Shown here piece after piece: positions 26,951 through 36,070 of a DNA stretch of 64,000 nt. The notes below the pieces were generated by a model, which worked only from the letters and a program-made list of their open reading frames with translations, did no database searches and was not told the DNA's origin. The translations under genes were made by a program, and so were the position numbers. The DNA comes from Candidatus Zixiibacteriota bacterium (GTDB lineage Bacteria > Zixibacteria > MSB-5A5 > GN15 > PGXB01). Where the stretch lies: the NCBI GenBank assembly GCA_900498245.1, contig LS998015.1, positions 1,825,746 to 1,889,745 of the forward strand, given 5' to 3'. How positions within the stretch are numbered: position 1 is the first letter of the stretch; each line of letters begins with the position of its first letter.

Positions 26951-26991
26951 ATCCTTGTGTCGGTTTTGTTCCAATTCCGACCTGCGGCATT
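26951..26991 (+). repeat. Degraded copy of the tRNA-Leu 3' end (possible attachment site)
   Basis: The segment contains TGTCGGTT, then after a short insertion ATTCCGACCT-G-CGGCATT, which matches tRNA bases 24018-24035 at 17 of 18 positions. The upstream AATCCT also matches the anticodon stem, while the variable arm is missing. It cannot fold as a tRNA. Confidence 0.6.
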
Positions 26992-27012
26992 TATTAATCC
27001 CAAGATCCATAA

Positions 27013-27044
27013 AGAAATAAAAAGGACGGCTCGGCGGCCGTCCT
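27013..27044 (-). terminator. Intrinsic terminator of the PKD-dockerin gene
   Basis: On the minus strand GGACGGC (27043-27037) pairs with GCCGTCC (27030-27024) and is followed by TTTTTATTTC. It lies 26 bp past the stop of the gene at 27070. Confidence 0.85.
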
Positions 27045-27069
27045 CCAATTCTCCTTCGACACTTCTTAC

Positions 27070-28749
27070 TTATGGACAATTGAGATCCAATCCTTGTTTG
27101 TACATATAATTAATTAGATAGGAAACATCCAGAATATTAATCCCTCCTGAATGATTGACATCAACCGATGCAAGCGACTGGGGTGCCTGTCCATGTTTGT
27201 ACAAATAGTTTATGATAAAGCTGACATCGAGTATATTGACAGTCCAGCTGTTATTGGCATCGCCGCATTTCCATTCAACCGATACGAAATTATCCCTGGC
27301 AACGGGCACATAGTTAAAACTGGAGCCAATAAAACTGGCCTGATGTCCCTCAAATCCCCCCATTTTTATCGAGGACGTTCCGGGAACCGCTGAAAAGGGA
27401 ATCGTAATATATAGTGTCATAACCGGCCCCATCCCCGGGGATAGACGATCTCCAACATTCGCGGAGAAGGCCAGAAGAAACTCGACAAGATGATTGGCGG
27501 TATCAGAATAGGTACTTCGGCAACTGTCGAAATAATCTGTTCTGCATCCAGCCGTGGTAAAAGAATCCAAATGCAGGTCCAGTGAGCCGGAATAATCAAT
27601 CGGAATAATCAGTCTTTCAAGGGGGGCATTATTTGTGACATTAATTTGTACCTCAAATTTTTTACCCGGGTAGCCGATCACATCAGTCGCACCGACGGTA
27701 TCTGCTAGGATTGAAACATAATCCGACTTTGTCATATGGTATGAATCCCCGCCAACATTTCCAAAAAGGGTTATATCATAACAACCGGGAGAATGAAATG
27801 TATGCTGAACCGTTTGACCGAAAGCACTGTCCCCGTCACCGAAATCCCATTTCCAGTCTGTCGCGCCATTGAATGTGGTCCCCTGGAAAGCGACTGTCAA
27901 CGAATCCTGCGCCCATATGGTATCGGCCGTAAAATCGACGTCAAGTCCGACAAAAGCCATTTTATGATTTTCCAGGTATGGAATTGACAACACATTGTTT
28001 TTGGCATCGATATCAATATTGGACGGATATCCGGGCAGGTTTGACATCAATTCGACAGGATTCGCCAGGTTTTTATCATAGCGGAAGATTTTTCGCGTTT
28101 CATAGCAGGAGAAATAATAGTTTCCATCCCTGTCTCTCGCAACACCGTCATAGGGGCCGCAGGGATAAGTGGTAATGTTGGTTATTACAGGATTAGGGAG
28201 ACTGATGGTTTGGATCTGGGCCGCTTGAGAATACCCGACAGCAACCAGGCGATTGTTTTCGGGATCAAATTCCACATCCTGTGTCCGCGACGAAAGCCCC
28301 AGGCAAAATGAGGAATATGAATAGTCCGCGAGATCAATTCTAAAGATCTTGCCGACGAGGGCATTATCGGAAACATAAAGATAGCCGGATGTGTCTGAAG
28401 CCATTCCCGTCAGCAATTGTGCCTCCGGAATGCTTATATTCGCCACGAGATTGCCTGAATTTAGATTTATTGCATAAACCCCTTTATCATAAGAAACATA
28501 AATAATATCCCCGACAATATGATTTGATATTATGGGACCAAGACCCGTTTTGAAAATCCTCTGTTGACCGCTTTCATCAATTTCAACAATCTTACTGGCC
28601 GCGAGCAGGGCCAGGCAGGTAACCAGATAGCGATTTTGGAGCGTATCATAAGAGGCGCATTTGGGATACCGGAGAAGACTGCGCCCCTGCGCTGACATTG
28701 TAAATACAATCAAAAGCGCCGGGATCAATGACTGGACTTTCTTCCGCAT
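27070..28749 (-). CDS. Secreted beta-propeller/PKD/cohesin-like protein with C-terminal dockerin
   Basis: A 559-residue exported protein. After a signal peptide (about 1-22) comes a beta-propeller-like region (about 25-280) made of repeats such as GMASDTSGYLYVSDN and DRDGNYYFSCYETRKIF. A PKD domain follows (WKWDFGDGDS, QHTFHSPGCYDITLFG, about 300-350). The next part (about 365-485) has the extended-strand pattern of a cohesin-like or Ig-like fold. The C-terminus is a dockerin-type module: [20 protein letters not shown] and DVNHSGGINILDVSYLIN, two calcium loops each followed by a helix. The ATG at 28749 is preceded by GGAGG; upstream in-frame codons lack a signal. It is divergent from the sigma factor gene. 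No enzyme motif is seen. Confidence 0.85.
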   Translation of the reverse strand: MRKKVQSLIPALLIVFTMSAQGRSLLRYPKCASYDTLQNRYLVTCLALLAASKIVEIDESGQQRIFKTGLGPIISNHIVGDIIYVSYDKGVYAINLNSGNLVANISIPEAQLLTGMASDTSGYLYVSDNALVGKIFRIDLADYSYSSFCLGLSSRTQDVEFDPENNRLVAVGYSQAAQIQTISLPNPVITNITTYPCGPYDGVARDRDGNYYFSCYETRKIFRYDKNLANPVELMSNLPGYPSNIDIDAKNNVLSIPYLENHKMAFVGLDVDFTADTIWAQDSLTVAFQGTTFNGATDWKWDFGDGDSAFGQTVQHTFHSPGCYDITLFGNVGGDSYHMTKSDYVSILADTVGATDVIGYPGKKFEVQINVTNNAPLERLIIPIDYSGSLDLHLDSFTTAGCRTDYFDSCRSTYSDTANHLVEFLLAFSANVGDRLSPGMGPVMTLYITIPFSAVPGTSSIKMGGFEGHQASFIGSSFNYVPVARDNFVSVEWKCGDANNSWTVNILDVSFIINYLYKHGQAPQSLASVDVNHSGGINILDVSYLINYMYKQGLDLNCP

Positions 28750-28970
28750 AAAACCTCCATATAGATTAATTGTGGTTGGCAGAATCTGCTTTTTATCAAT
28801 AGGCCGACTAATGCGGGGAATCTTACAAACTTGTTCTGTCAATCACCTGTCGGTCAGAATGGAGGAATTGTATCTGAATTTAATGATAATCGCAGAAACT
28901 CAATAAAAATTGCGCTTATTGCCAAATTATGGTTTAATTGGTATATTATAAAAATATTTTTAAGTATTAC

Positions 28971-29531
28971 ATGCTGGATATCAATACCTTATACGAAAAG
29001 GCCCGTAGCGGGGGGCGCGCCCAGGAAGACGAACTATTTTCTGTTTTGACTGTAAGATTTCGCCTTATTGCCGGCCATAGAATTAGGAATGGTGAGGATG
29101 CTGAAGATGTTGTACAGGAAAGTCTGGCGGTAATTTGCCGCGAATTTAGGAAGACCGAAATTCACTCGAGTTTTGCGGCCTGGGCATATGAAGTCCTGAG
29201 GCACAGGATGCTTTCCTATTTCGAAAGGAGAAATACGCTGCGCAGTAGATCCGAACCTCTAGATGAGGAATTACAAATTTCGGACAAGTCTCTGGCAAAT
29301 GATTTGGCCGACTTGAAAACCTCATTAATAGATTGCCTTATGGAGATCGGCGGATATAATATTCGTTATGCCCGTATTTTGAATCTCCATCACCAGGGCT
29401 ATGATACCGAGGAGATCTGCCGGAAATTGAGTGTCAGTCCGGGCAATTTTTATTTAATCTTATGCCGGGCCCGCCTTCTGCTCGATAAATGCCTCCGAGG
29501 GAAAGGATATTATGGGCGAAAAGTGCAATAA
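28971..29531 (+). CDS. Sigma-70 family RNA polymerase sigma factor (ECF-like)
   Basis: A 186-residue sigma factor. Region 2 includes EDAEDVVQESLAVICREF and SFAAWAYEVLRHRMLSYFERR (about 40-90), matching the DxxQexf core-binding and -10 recognition segments. Region 4 is the helix-turn-helix ARILNLHHQGYDTEEICRKL with SPGNFYLILCRARLLL at about 130-175. The ATG at 28971 is used; the TTG 33 bases upstream has no support. The downstream anti-sigma gene overlaps by 20 bases, so the pair is translated together. The target promoters are unknown, though the neighbouring secreted dockerin genes are candidates. Confidence 0.88.
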   Translation: MLDINTLYEKARSGGRAQEDELFSVLTVRFRLIAGHRIRNGEDAEDVVQESLAVICREFRKTEIHSSFAAWAYEVLRHRMLSYFERRNTLRSRSEPLDEELQISDKSLANDLADLKTSLIDCLMEIGGYNIRYARILNLHHQGYDTEEICRKLSVSPGNFYLILCRARLLLDKCLRGKGYYGRKVQ

Positions 29532-31761
29532 CATCCGCTTTCAAGATATGCTTCATGCTTATGAGTTGCATATGCTCTCGGGGAACGACCTGGAGGCCTT
29601 TGAACAGCACCTGCTGGAATGTGAATACTGCGCCCGGGAGGTCGAGCGGCTGAAGGAAGTTTCGGATCTTCTTGAGCATGACTCTCAGGTCGCCTTAAAT
29701 TTGGAACAAATTGCCTCTCGGGGTCGGGAGACTTCATCCGCTACGATAGATGCGGAGTCTCCTTACGGTCAGAAACGTTACCGCTTTATTGCAGCCGCCG
29801 TTCTGGCGGCCGCCATAATCATATTTCTTGTCCTGAAACCCTGGGATATTAAAATAGTCCCCGAAAAATCGGCCTATGCCGAAAACCGTCTTACTATAAT
29901 GTTTTTCGAAAATGTGCCGGATCCCTCGGACACTTCGAAATTGGGCGAAATTGCGACCAACCTTCTAATTAATGACCTTTCCGGTTCCGGATTTCTTCAG
30001 GTTCTTTCGAGCCAGAGGTTGTATGACATTATGCGGCTTTTGGCCTTTGATGGGGCATCCCGGTTCGACAAAAATATTACTACCCTCGTGGCCGAAAAAG
30101 CCAAAGCCAAGTGGATACTGAACGGGGCCATTTTAAAAAGCGAGCCCAATATTGTTATCGCCTCGCAACTCTCCGATGTTTCGTCAGGCGCGGTAATAGC
30201 CAGCCAGAAAATTACCGGGCGACCCGGTGAAGACATTTTCGCTTTGATAGATACATTGGCTCAAGCCATTGAAAAAGATCTCTCGCTTCCGTCCGAATTG
30301 TCCCTGCCGACAAAAGTTCGGATTTCTCAAATGGGCGGCCAATCGCGCGAGGCCTGGCGCTATTATCTCCAGGGAGTGGATAATTATAATAAGCTCTATT
30401 TGCATGATGCCGTCGGCGATTTCAAGAAAGCGCTCGAATACGACTCCACTCTGGCGATGGTCTATTATTATTTGGCCCTTATTAATGATCCCGCTCATAT
30501 CAAAAAAGCCGAAGAATATTCATCAAAAGTCGGAATCAAAGAGAAATATTATATCGACATTCTGAGCGCCAATATTTCCAACGATACCAAAGTCGCCGAC
30601 CGCCTGCTACGCGAACTGGTCGGCAAATTTCCCGAAGAGAAAATGGCGTACTTCTGGCTTAGTAGAATCGAACAACGGCGGGATCATATTCTCCAATCCG
30701 CCGATTTTCTCAACAAGACCATTGCCCTCGATTCCCTGTACAAAATGGCCTATGTCAACCTGATTTATTCCTATATTTCGCTCGATAGTTTCTCCGCCGC
30801 CCTCCATGCCGCCGATCGTTATGCCGCTATAGCACCGGACGAAGTCAATCCCCTTGATTGCAGGGGTGACATATATTCGGCTTTTGGCAAAAATGAGGAA
30901 GCCATTAAGGAATTTCGGGCGGTTCTGAAAATAAAGCCGGACTTCAACGAATATAAGACTCTTAAAAAATTGACCATACTGCGGCTTTGCTCCGGTGATT
31001 ATTCCGCTTTGGACAGTTCCAACAAAGTTATTGATTCCTTCGATGCCAAACAAAAATACTGGCTTCTCCCCTATTTGAAAATGTATCAGGGGAAATTATA
31101 TCAGGCAATTAATTATTTCGACAGCGCCGCCGCACTAAACGATTCCGTAGTGGTCTATCGTTTGAATAAGGCTCGAATATATGAAGATCTGGATAAACCT
31201 CAAAGAAGTCTCGAGGATCTCGAGTGGGTTTTGAAACTGATCAATGAAGAATATCCCAATGAACAACTCGCCTATCGGAATCTTTTTATTTACTACCTTG
31301 CCAAAGCGGATTTGTTCGACAGCGCTCTGTCGCAGGCCGAACAACTCGGACAGTGGTGCGAAGCACGGGAATATTCCGATCGTTACTATTGGGGAGCGCT
31401 GGGAAGCATCGAATTGGCCAGGGAGAATTATGCCCGGGCCGCCGGATATTTCGACAAGGCCTCAAGCCCGGATCGCGATCTGACAATATATTACCTGGCC
31501 GGATTGGCGTACCTTTTTGACAATCAATATGCCAAGTCCGCCGCCCTGCTGGAACGCGTTACCAGAGAATGCCCCCTGATTTATTCATCCGGCACCTGGC
31601 CGGTAAAAGCCAATTATTATCTGGGACGGGCCTATGAAGCGATGGGCAAAAAGAGCGAAGCCGCTTACCGCTTTCAATACTTCACCGACCTCTGGAAAGA
31701 TGCCGATCCGCAGATTGAATGCTTGCTCGATGCCCGGGCCCGATTGCTGAAATTGAAATAA
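29512..31761 (+). CDS. Zinc-finger anti-sigma factor fused to TolB-like and TPR domains
   Basis: A 749-residue protein. The N-terminus is a zf-HC2 anti-sigma domain with HxxxCxxC ligands at His33, Cys37 and Cys40. One membrane helix lies at about 91-109. The outer part begins with a TolB/FlgO-like domain (ENRLTIMFFENVPDPSDTSKL, about 122-265) of the same type as in the kinase at 24225. From about 275 to the end there are TPR repeats (for example YYYLALINDPAHIKKAEEY, NPLDCRGDIYSAFGKNEEAIKEF, NYYLGRAYEAMGKKSEAAYRF). It should hold the sigma factor encoded just upstream at the membrane and release it on a signal read by the TPR domain. ATG at 29512 follows GAAAGGA. Confidence 0.88.
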   Translation: MGEKCNNIRFQDMLHAYELHMLSGNDLEAFEQHLLECEYCAREVERLKEVSDLLEHDSQVALNLEQIASRGRETSSATIDAESPYGQKRYRFIAAAVLAAAIIIFLVLKPWDIKIVPEKSAYAENRLTIMFFENVPDPSDTSKLGEIATNLLINDLSGSGFLQVLSSQRLYDIMRLLAFDGASRFDKNITTLVAEKAKAKWILNGAILKSEPNIVIASQLSDVSSGAVIASQKITGRPGEDIFALIDTLAQAIEKDLSLPSELSLPTKVRISQMGGQSREAWRYYLQGVDNYNKLYLHDAVGDFKKALEYDSTLAMVYYYLALINDPAHIKKAEEYSSKVGIKEKYYIDILSANISNDTKVADRLLRELVGKFPEEKMAYFWLSRIEQRRDHILQSADFLNKTIALDSLYKMAYVNLIYSYISLDSFSAALHAADRYAAIAPDEVNPLDCRGDIYSAFGKNEEAIKEFRAVLKIKPDFNEYKTLKKLTILRLCSGDYSALDSSNKVIDSFDAKQKYWLLPYLKMYQGKLYQAINYFDSAAALNDSVVVYRLNKARIYEDLDKPQRSLEDLEWVLKLINEEYPNEQLAYRNLFIYYLAKADLFDSALSQAEQLGQWCEAREYSDRYYWGALGSIELARENYARAAGYFDKASSPDRDLTIYYLAGLAYLFDNQYAKSAALLERVTRECPLIYSSGTWPVKANYYLGRAYEAMGKKSEAAYRFQYFTDLWKDADPQIECLLDARARLLKLK

Positions 31762-31824
31762 CCGAAGAGGGACAATTATTCCTATCGGTTTGTCTTAAGA
31801 TGGAAGTAAGGAGGTCATTTATAT

Positions 31825-32289
31825 ATGACGGATAAATTCGACTTAAGGGCCGAAACAGAGGCCGTAGAGAATGTCATTAAGGACTCAATTCGCTGGGCCA
31901 TGACTAAAGATACAGATATGCTATACCGCTCCTTTATGCCCGATTCATCGCTCTTCTGGTTCTCCCCGGACGATGCCGGAACCGTCAAAGGCATCGATAA
32001 TTTCAAGGAACTTGTCGAAACCGTCTTTATGAGCCCTTCCTTCAAGGCCGTCAGCTCCGATTTCAAGGATTTAAAGATCACATTCTCCCATTCCGGCGAG
32101 TGCGCCTGGTGGTCCTGCTATCTCGATGATTTCAATGAATGGAACGGCAAGCCGTCAAATTGGGAGAATGTCCGCTGGACCGGAGTGCTGGAGAAAATTG
32201 ACGGCGCATGGCGGATCCGCCAGATGCACTTCTCTTATTCTCTGGAATTCATGCGGGCCGAAATCAAGAGGGCCGTTTCGGAAACATGA
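31825..32289 (+). CDS. SnoaL/NTF2-like fold protein
   Basis: A 154-residue cytoplasmic protein with the cone-like alpha+beta pattern of the SnoaL-like/DUF4440 group: an N-terminal helix pair (AVENVIKDSIRWAMTKDTDMLY), FWFSPDDAGTVKGIDNFKELVE, then strands CAWWSCYLDDF and WTGVLEKIDGAWRIRQMHFSY. Members bind small hydrophobic ligands or are ketosteroid-isomerase-like; no catalytic residue can be assigned. AGGAGG lies about 10 bases before the ATG. It follows the anti-sigma gene by 63 bp and may share its transcript. A bidirectional terminator separates it from the dockerin gene. Confidence 0.8.
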   Translation: MTDKFDLRAETEAVENVIKDSIRWAMTKDTDMLYRSFMPDSSLFWFSPDDAGTVKGIDNFKELVETVFMSPSFKAVSSDFKDLKITFSHSGECAWWSCYLDDFNEWNGKPSNWENVRWTGVLEKIDGAWRIRQMHFSYSLEFMRAEIKRAVSET

Positions 32290-32320
32290 GATTCAAATAG
32301 CAGTTGACTATATAAGCAGA

Positions 32321-32350
32321 GGGGCCGCCATCAAAGCGGCCCCTTTAAAT
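32321..32350. terminator. Bidirectional intrinsic terminator
   Basis: GGGGCCGC (32321-32328) pairs with GCGGCCCC (32336-32343) and is followed by TTTAAATTT. It lies between the converging SnoaL-like gene and the large dockerin gene. Confidence 0.85.
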
Positions 32351-32370
32351 TTCGAATTGAATTTCCCGGA

Positions 32371-35300
32371 TTAGTCGGTTGGTGCCGAACAGGGCGCCCT
32401 TGGCACTTTCGCATTATTGCAGGAACACGTAATGCACCCGCATTGCATAGAGGGACCACTTTTATACAAAGCGTTGATGAAATAGGCAACATCCAAAATA
32501 TTGATATTACCACTGGCGTTGACATCGCCGTCATCAGGACAAGCAGGCTCCGGTCCCTGCTTGTATAAATAATTGATCAAATAACTGACATCCAGAATGT
32601 TCACGACATGGTCATTATTGGCGTCCCCGGGATTCCAGCAACATGTGCAACACATTCTGTCCAAATAAAAGATATTATGATTCACTAACCATATTTTGGC
32701 TTTGTCTATCGAGGCCTGCAATCCGGCCAATCCGCTGTTATAAACTGTTGAAAAAATCTTTATGAAGACTAAGGTATCCCTTGTAGATATATAGAAATTA
32801 CCATAGCAGGCCACCATATTCAAATCCTGATACAGGGAATCTTGCATCGATGGCACCGTTGACTGCCATGCCTCATATCCGGTCAGACCCGCCAATTTAT
32901 TATATAGTGCTTGTGGCGGAAAATTTCCCAGCATTCTCTGCCAGTTGCCGTTGGTTCCGGTGAACATGCATTTCGGATGGCCGATGGAATCGGTCCAAAA
33001 TGTTGAGTTGGTTCGAAATCCGACGCAATAGCTGAATCCCCCATATCTTTGATTGGCCAAAACACAATCGTTCCAGGTCGAATATCGGCCGGTGTCGGCG
33101 CCATATTCCGCGCCGTACACATACATCATCTTCCTGGAAGCGTCAAACCCTGAGCCGTTTTCGACCCCCGAATCGGAAGGGATATCCCAATCCATTACCT
33201 CCCCAAGAAAAACGTCGATAAGCGTTGAAGCTGTCCGATTATAAAACTTGGTTCTCTGCACAATAAAATCACTGCTGTCGGGATCTGTCGGAGCGAAATA
33301 CTCGCATTCCACTCCGATTGCTGAATCATGGGTGATAAATCTCCCCGTATACCCGTACTGGTAACCGGGATAGGATGTACTGTCCAAAATGCCGCCTTCC
33401 AGCGGCCGAAAGCCATTTTCGCTAAGCCAATCACTGTTCCAGATATAGTTATTATATAGGGTATCGGTGGACAATTTAGCCCTCAGGACAAAGGGACTGG
33501 CGTCGTATAAATAGGTTCGGGCATTGTCGTTTGCCCCGGTAATATTGTTGGCCGTGTCGCAATCATTGAAAAATGCCATTCCATTCCAGCCGTAATTAAG
33601 GGTTCCGCCTCGACCCAAATTCCCGGCGTTATTGAACCAGACTGACTTGCTGGTGGTTCGAATCCTGGCCCATCCCGGCGGCTGAACGGTATCGGCGATA
33701 ATTATGTGAACTTGCATTGTGTCGGGGCTGCTCGCGAAGTCACCTGCAAATATGAGTAGTCCGCTGTACCCCGTCGTCCCCATCACGCCCGGCCCGCCCA
33801 AAAGTACATGCATATCAAAATAATTGGGCGTTAAGTATGAAATGCTTGTCGGAGTCGTTCCCAGATTCAGCCAATCGACCGATGTGCCGGTCAGTTTTAC
33901 GGCTGTTACGCTTGAAATATTCATATCGGTATTGCCGATATTAAAAAGACGAACGATTGTATCCAGTTGAACATTGGGTAATGTCCAGGCCGGGTCTTCA
34001 ATGGCATAGGGGCTCCAGGCAAAGGCGCTTCCCCGGACTGGCTCAATACACGGCACCCAGAACCATTTCATCGGATTCATTGTCCAGATACCGGCGTCCC
34101 GCACGCACCCGCCGGGATATTTGTCATTGACATAGAATATATCAAGAAATTTTGCGCCGGCATATGTACCCGACGGGTCAATCACGGGCACGCCGCTGAA
34201 ATCGGCCCCGGAGCCGAGAGTATCTATGCCAAAACGGGACATGGATGGCCATTGGTCGGCGTCGCATTCGATATGACCGCCGGTATTTCCCGCGGTGTCG
34301 CATCGCGGAGTATAGGAATTGGTCAGATTCCGGGCAATATCCCAGTTGTAACCGCCATTGTCGGAAACCGAAATATACAACTCTCCATTGGCCGTTCCGG
34401 ACTTATTTGCTTGTGTAAAGGCGGTGAACTGGCAATCGTCACCGATGCCGTTATAGATATCATTGAATTGCACAAAGAGCGCATAGAATTTGCCGTCGCA
34501 CTCCGAAATCTGCATCTTCACAATGCTCATTTCATTCCAGGTTCCGCCGTTACAGCCCTGCTCCGGAAGATCCCAGTTGGCGTTCTTTATCACCCGGACT
34601 TCATCGGTCCCATCGTCCCAGTGAAACAGCATACTGCCGTAAAAATGGGGCCAGGTCCCCCCGCCTGACGGCGAATATTCCCGGGCATCCCAGATGATAT
34701 GCAGTTTGTCTTGAGTATCAATCAGGGCCGAAAGGTCGGCGTGCGCCAGCCAGCCCGATTTGGAGGAATCAAACTTTGTAACATTAGTTCCGCCAGTCGA
34801 CGGTACCCAACTCCCCGGGGCCCCCATATTATTCGATTTGCGGTACCAGACATCGTTGACGCGCTGGTCGCCGTTGCGAATGCCCGATTCACTCCCCCCC
34901 GGAAGATCGTACGGGTAAGGGGCCAGCCAAACCATCGCCACCTTCCGGCTAACTCTCGATGTCGTCACCACATAAGCAATATCATTGACCGTATCGACTG
35001 TTACCGGCGGATAATCCCAAACGCCGTTTTCAGCGCTTCCGACTCTGCGGAAATATCCCAAAATCGAAGGCGGACTTGTGACGTTTCCCTGCTGGGCTAG
35101 AAGATGAGTGACCGTGTCCGTCCCATATACCTGATATTCGATATTCGGCCAAATCATATAGTTCACCCCGTTCCCGGCGGGGAAGTAATGCATGGCGGAG
35201 TCCGGAAGGCGGCTTCTATAGGGGCTGAAAAAGCATGAGCCAACACCGAAATCATACCAGACCGTCGAGGCATAGTCGGATGCCTCACCCGTTCTCGAGT

Positions 35301-35829
35301 GGTGATTGCCGATGACAACCTTCCCTTCAGGTGTCACATCTATACCGGTATATCCGGAAATATTATTGGTCAAATCATGTATATCACACCCGCCGCTGTC
35401 CGCTTGTCCCTCCTGCGCAAATAGTCCTTGAACCGGATCCCAGGCCTCATAACTGGTCCGGCGGCCCTCTCCGGGGACACGGGCTATTTGTTTCGTCCAG
35501 GTGAAATGGATCCACTGATTGCCCCGCCAGTCCACCTGACGGTTCATTCGCCCGTTGGACTGATAGTCGTATGTCGTCGATCCGACTTTTCGACCGGGGG
35601 ATAGCGATGCGCTCTGGTCAAAGCCAAGACTCTGGACTGAGCCCTTGGCCGGCGCTACATACTCCTCCGCTCCCGCCGACTTGACCATCGGCGCCCGCTT
35701 AATCGAAACCACGTTGGGATTTTTCACCTTGTCCGATTCCATCATTCCAAAAATTTTTCCGGAAAGGAGAATGAATATCAAAAGGAGTATTATTGATTTA
35801 AGTGCCTTAAAATTGACAAAACGCCTCAT
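32371..35829 (-). CDS. Very large secreted protein with C-terminal dockerin
   Basis: A 1152-residue exported protein. The signal peptide (residues about 8-28, LKSIILLLIFILLSGKIFG) follows a GGGAGG ribosome site. The first 600 residues look like a sialidase- or beta-propeller-type sheet protein, with repeated WxxxG and Asp-box-like segments (SVSDNGGYNWDIARN) and many Trp/Gly/Asp. The middle (about 600-730) resembles an Ig-like abnormal spindle/ASH-type domain (FNIGNTDMNISSV). After a further beta-rich part the C-terminus is a Cys-rich linker (CCTCCWNPGD) and a dockerin with two NILDV loops, ending in a second Cys-rich tail (CGCITCSCNN). No enzyme motif is clear. Surface or matrix role inferred. 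Confidence 0.82.
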   Translation of the reverse strand: MRRFVNFKALKSIILLLIFILLSGKIFGMMESDKVKNPNVVSIKRAPMVKSAGAEEYVAPAKGSVQSLGFDQSASLSPGRKVGSTTYDYQSNGRMNRQVDWRGNQWIHFTWTKQIARVPGEGRRTSYEAWDPVQGLFAQEGQADSGGCDIHDLTNNISGYTGIDVTPEGKVVIGNHHSRTGEASDYASTVWYDFGVGSCFFSPYRSRLPDSAMHYFPAGNGVNYMIWPNIEYQVYGTDTVTHLLAQQGNVTSPPSILGYFRRVGSAENGVWDYPPVTVDTVNDIAYVVTTSRVSRKVAMVWLAPYPYDLPGGSESGIRNGDQRVNDVWYRKSNNMGAPGSWVPSTGGTNVTKFDSSKSGWLAHADLSALIDTQDKLHIIWDAREYSPSGGGTWPHFYGSMLFHWDDGTDEVRVIKNANWDLPEQGCNGGTWNEMSIVKMQISECDGKFYALFVQFNDIYNGIGDDCQFTAFTQANKSGTANGELYISVSDNGGYNWDIARNLTNSYTPRCDTAGNTGGHIECDADQWPSMSRFGIDTLGSGADFSGVPVIDPSGTYAGAKFLDIFYVNDKYPGGCVRDAGIWTMNPMKWFWVPCIEPVRGSAFAWSPYAIEDPAWTLPNVQLDTIVRLFNIGNTDMNISSVTAVKLTGTSVDWLNLGTTPTSISYLTPNYFDMHVLLGGPGVMGTTGYSGLLIFAGDFASSPDTMQVHIIIADTVQPPGWARIRTTSKSVWFNNAGNLGRGGTLNYGWNGMAFFNDCDTANNITGANDNARTYLYDASPFVLRAKLSTDTLYNNYIWNSDWLSENGFRPLEGGILDSTSYPGYQYGYTGRFITHDSAIGVECEYFAPTDPDSSDFIVQRTKFYNRTASTLIDVFLGEVMDWDIPSDSGVENGSGFDASRKMMYVYGAEYGADTGRYSTWNDCVLANQRYGGFSYCVGFRTNSTFWTDSIGHPKCMFTGTNGNWQRMLGNFPPQALYNKLAGLTGYEAWQSTVPSMQDSLYQDLNMVACYGNFYISTRDTLVFIKIFSTVYNSGLAGLQASIDKAKIWLVNHNIFYLDRMCCTCCWNPGDANNDHVVNILDVSYLINYLYKQGPEPACPDDGDVNASGNINILDVAYFINALYKSGPSMQCGCITCSCNNAKVPRAPCSAPTD

Positions 35830-35994
35830 AACAAACCTCCCTGCGTCCCAGTCAAAGAATTTTCATGGAATCCTAGTTCCGCCTTTACTTTTAATCCTTA
35901 TCTTAATATAAGCCTTCTCGACTCTCCCGGCGGTTACCAGATGGCTCTGGTGAGGACAACTATAATATAATCTGCCTTAATATTTTGTAAAGCC

Positions 35995-36028
35995 TAATTT
36001 TAAGGCGATCAATTGAATGCCGATCGCC
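35995..36028 (-). terminator. Possible hairpin upstream of the large dockerin gene
   Basis: On the minus strand GGCGATC (36028-36022) and GATCGCC (36010-36004) form a 7-bp stem followed by TTAAAATT, 43-67 bp after the stop of the thrombospondin-repeat gene. The U-tract is weak. Confidence 0.4.
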
Positions 36029-36070
36029 ATGCTATATTTACATACTGGGTGGTGCCTCTTTACCCCTCCT

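Larger units (their letters stand above)
24018..26991 (+). mobile_element. Candidate remnant of a tRNA-Leu-anchored island
   Basis: An 18-base segment at the tRNA 3' end (24018-24035) recurs at 26974-26991 with 17 of 18 bases identical. Between the two lie one kinase-TPR gene, the first 35 codons of a second kinase gene, and a non-coding stretch of about 190 bp. Integrases of the tyrosine family typically duplicate tRNA 3' ends in this way. No integrase or other mobility gene remains, so this is a remnant at best. Recombination between tandem kinase genes with a nearby second tRNA copy is an alternative. Confidence 0.45.

Noticed and set aside
34252-34668. 138-codon plus-strand frame
   Set aside because: Antisense to the large dockerin protein; no signal, motif or ribosome site.
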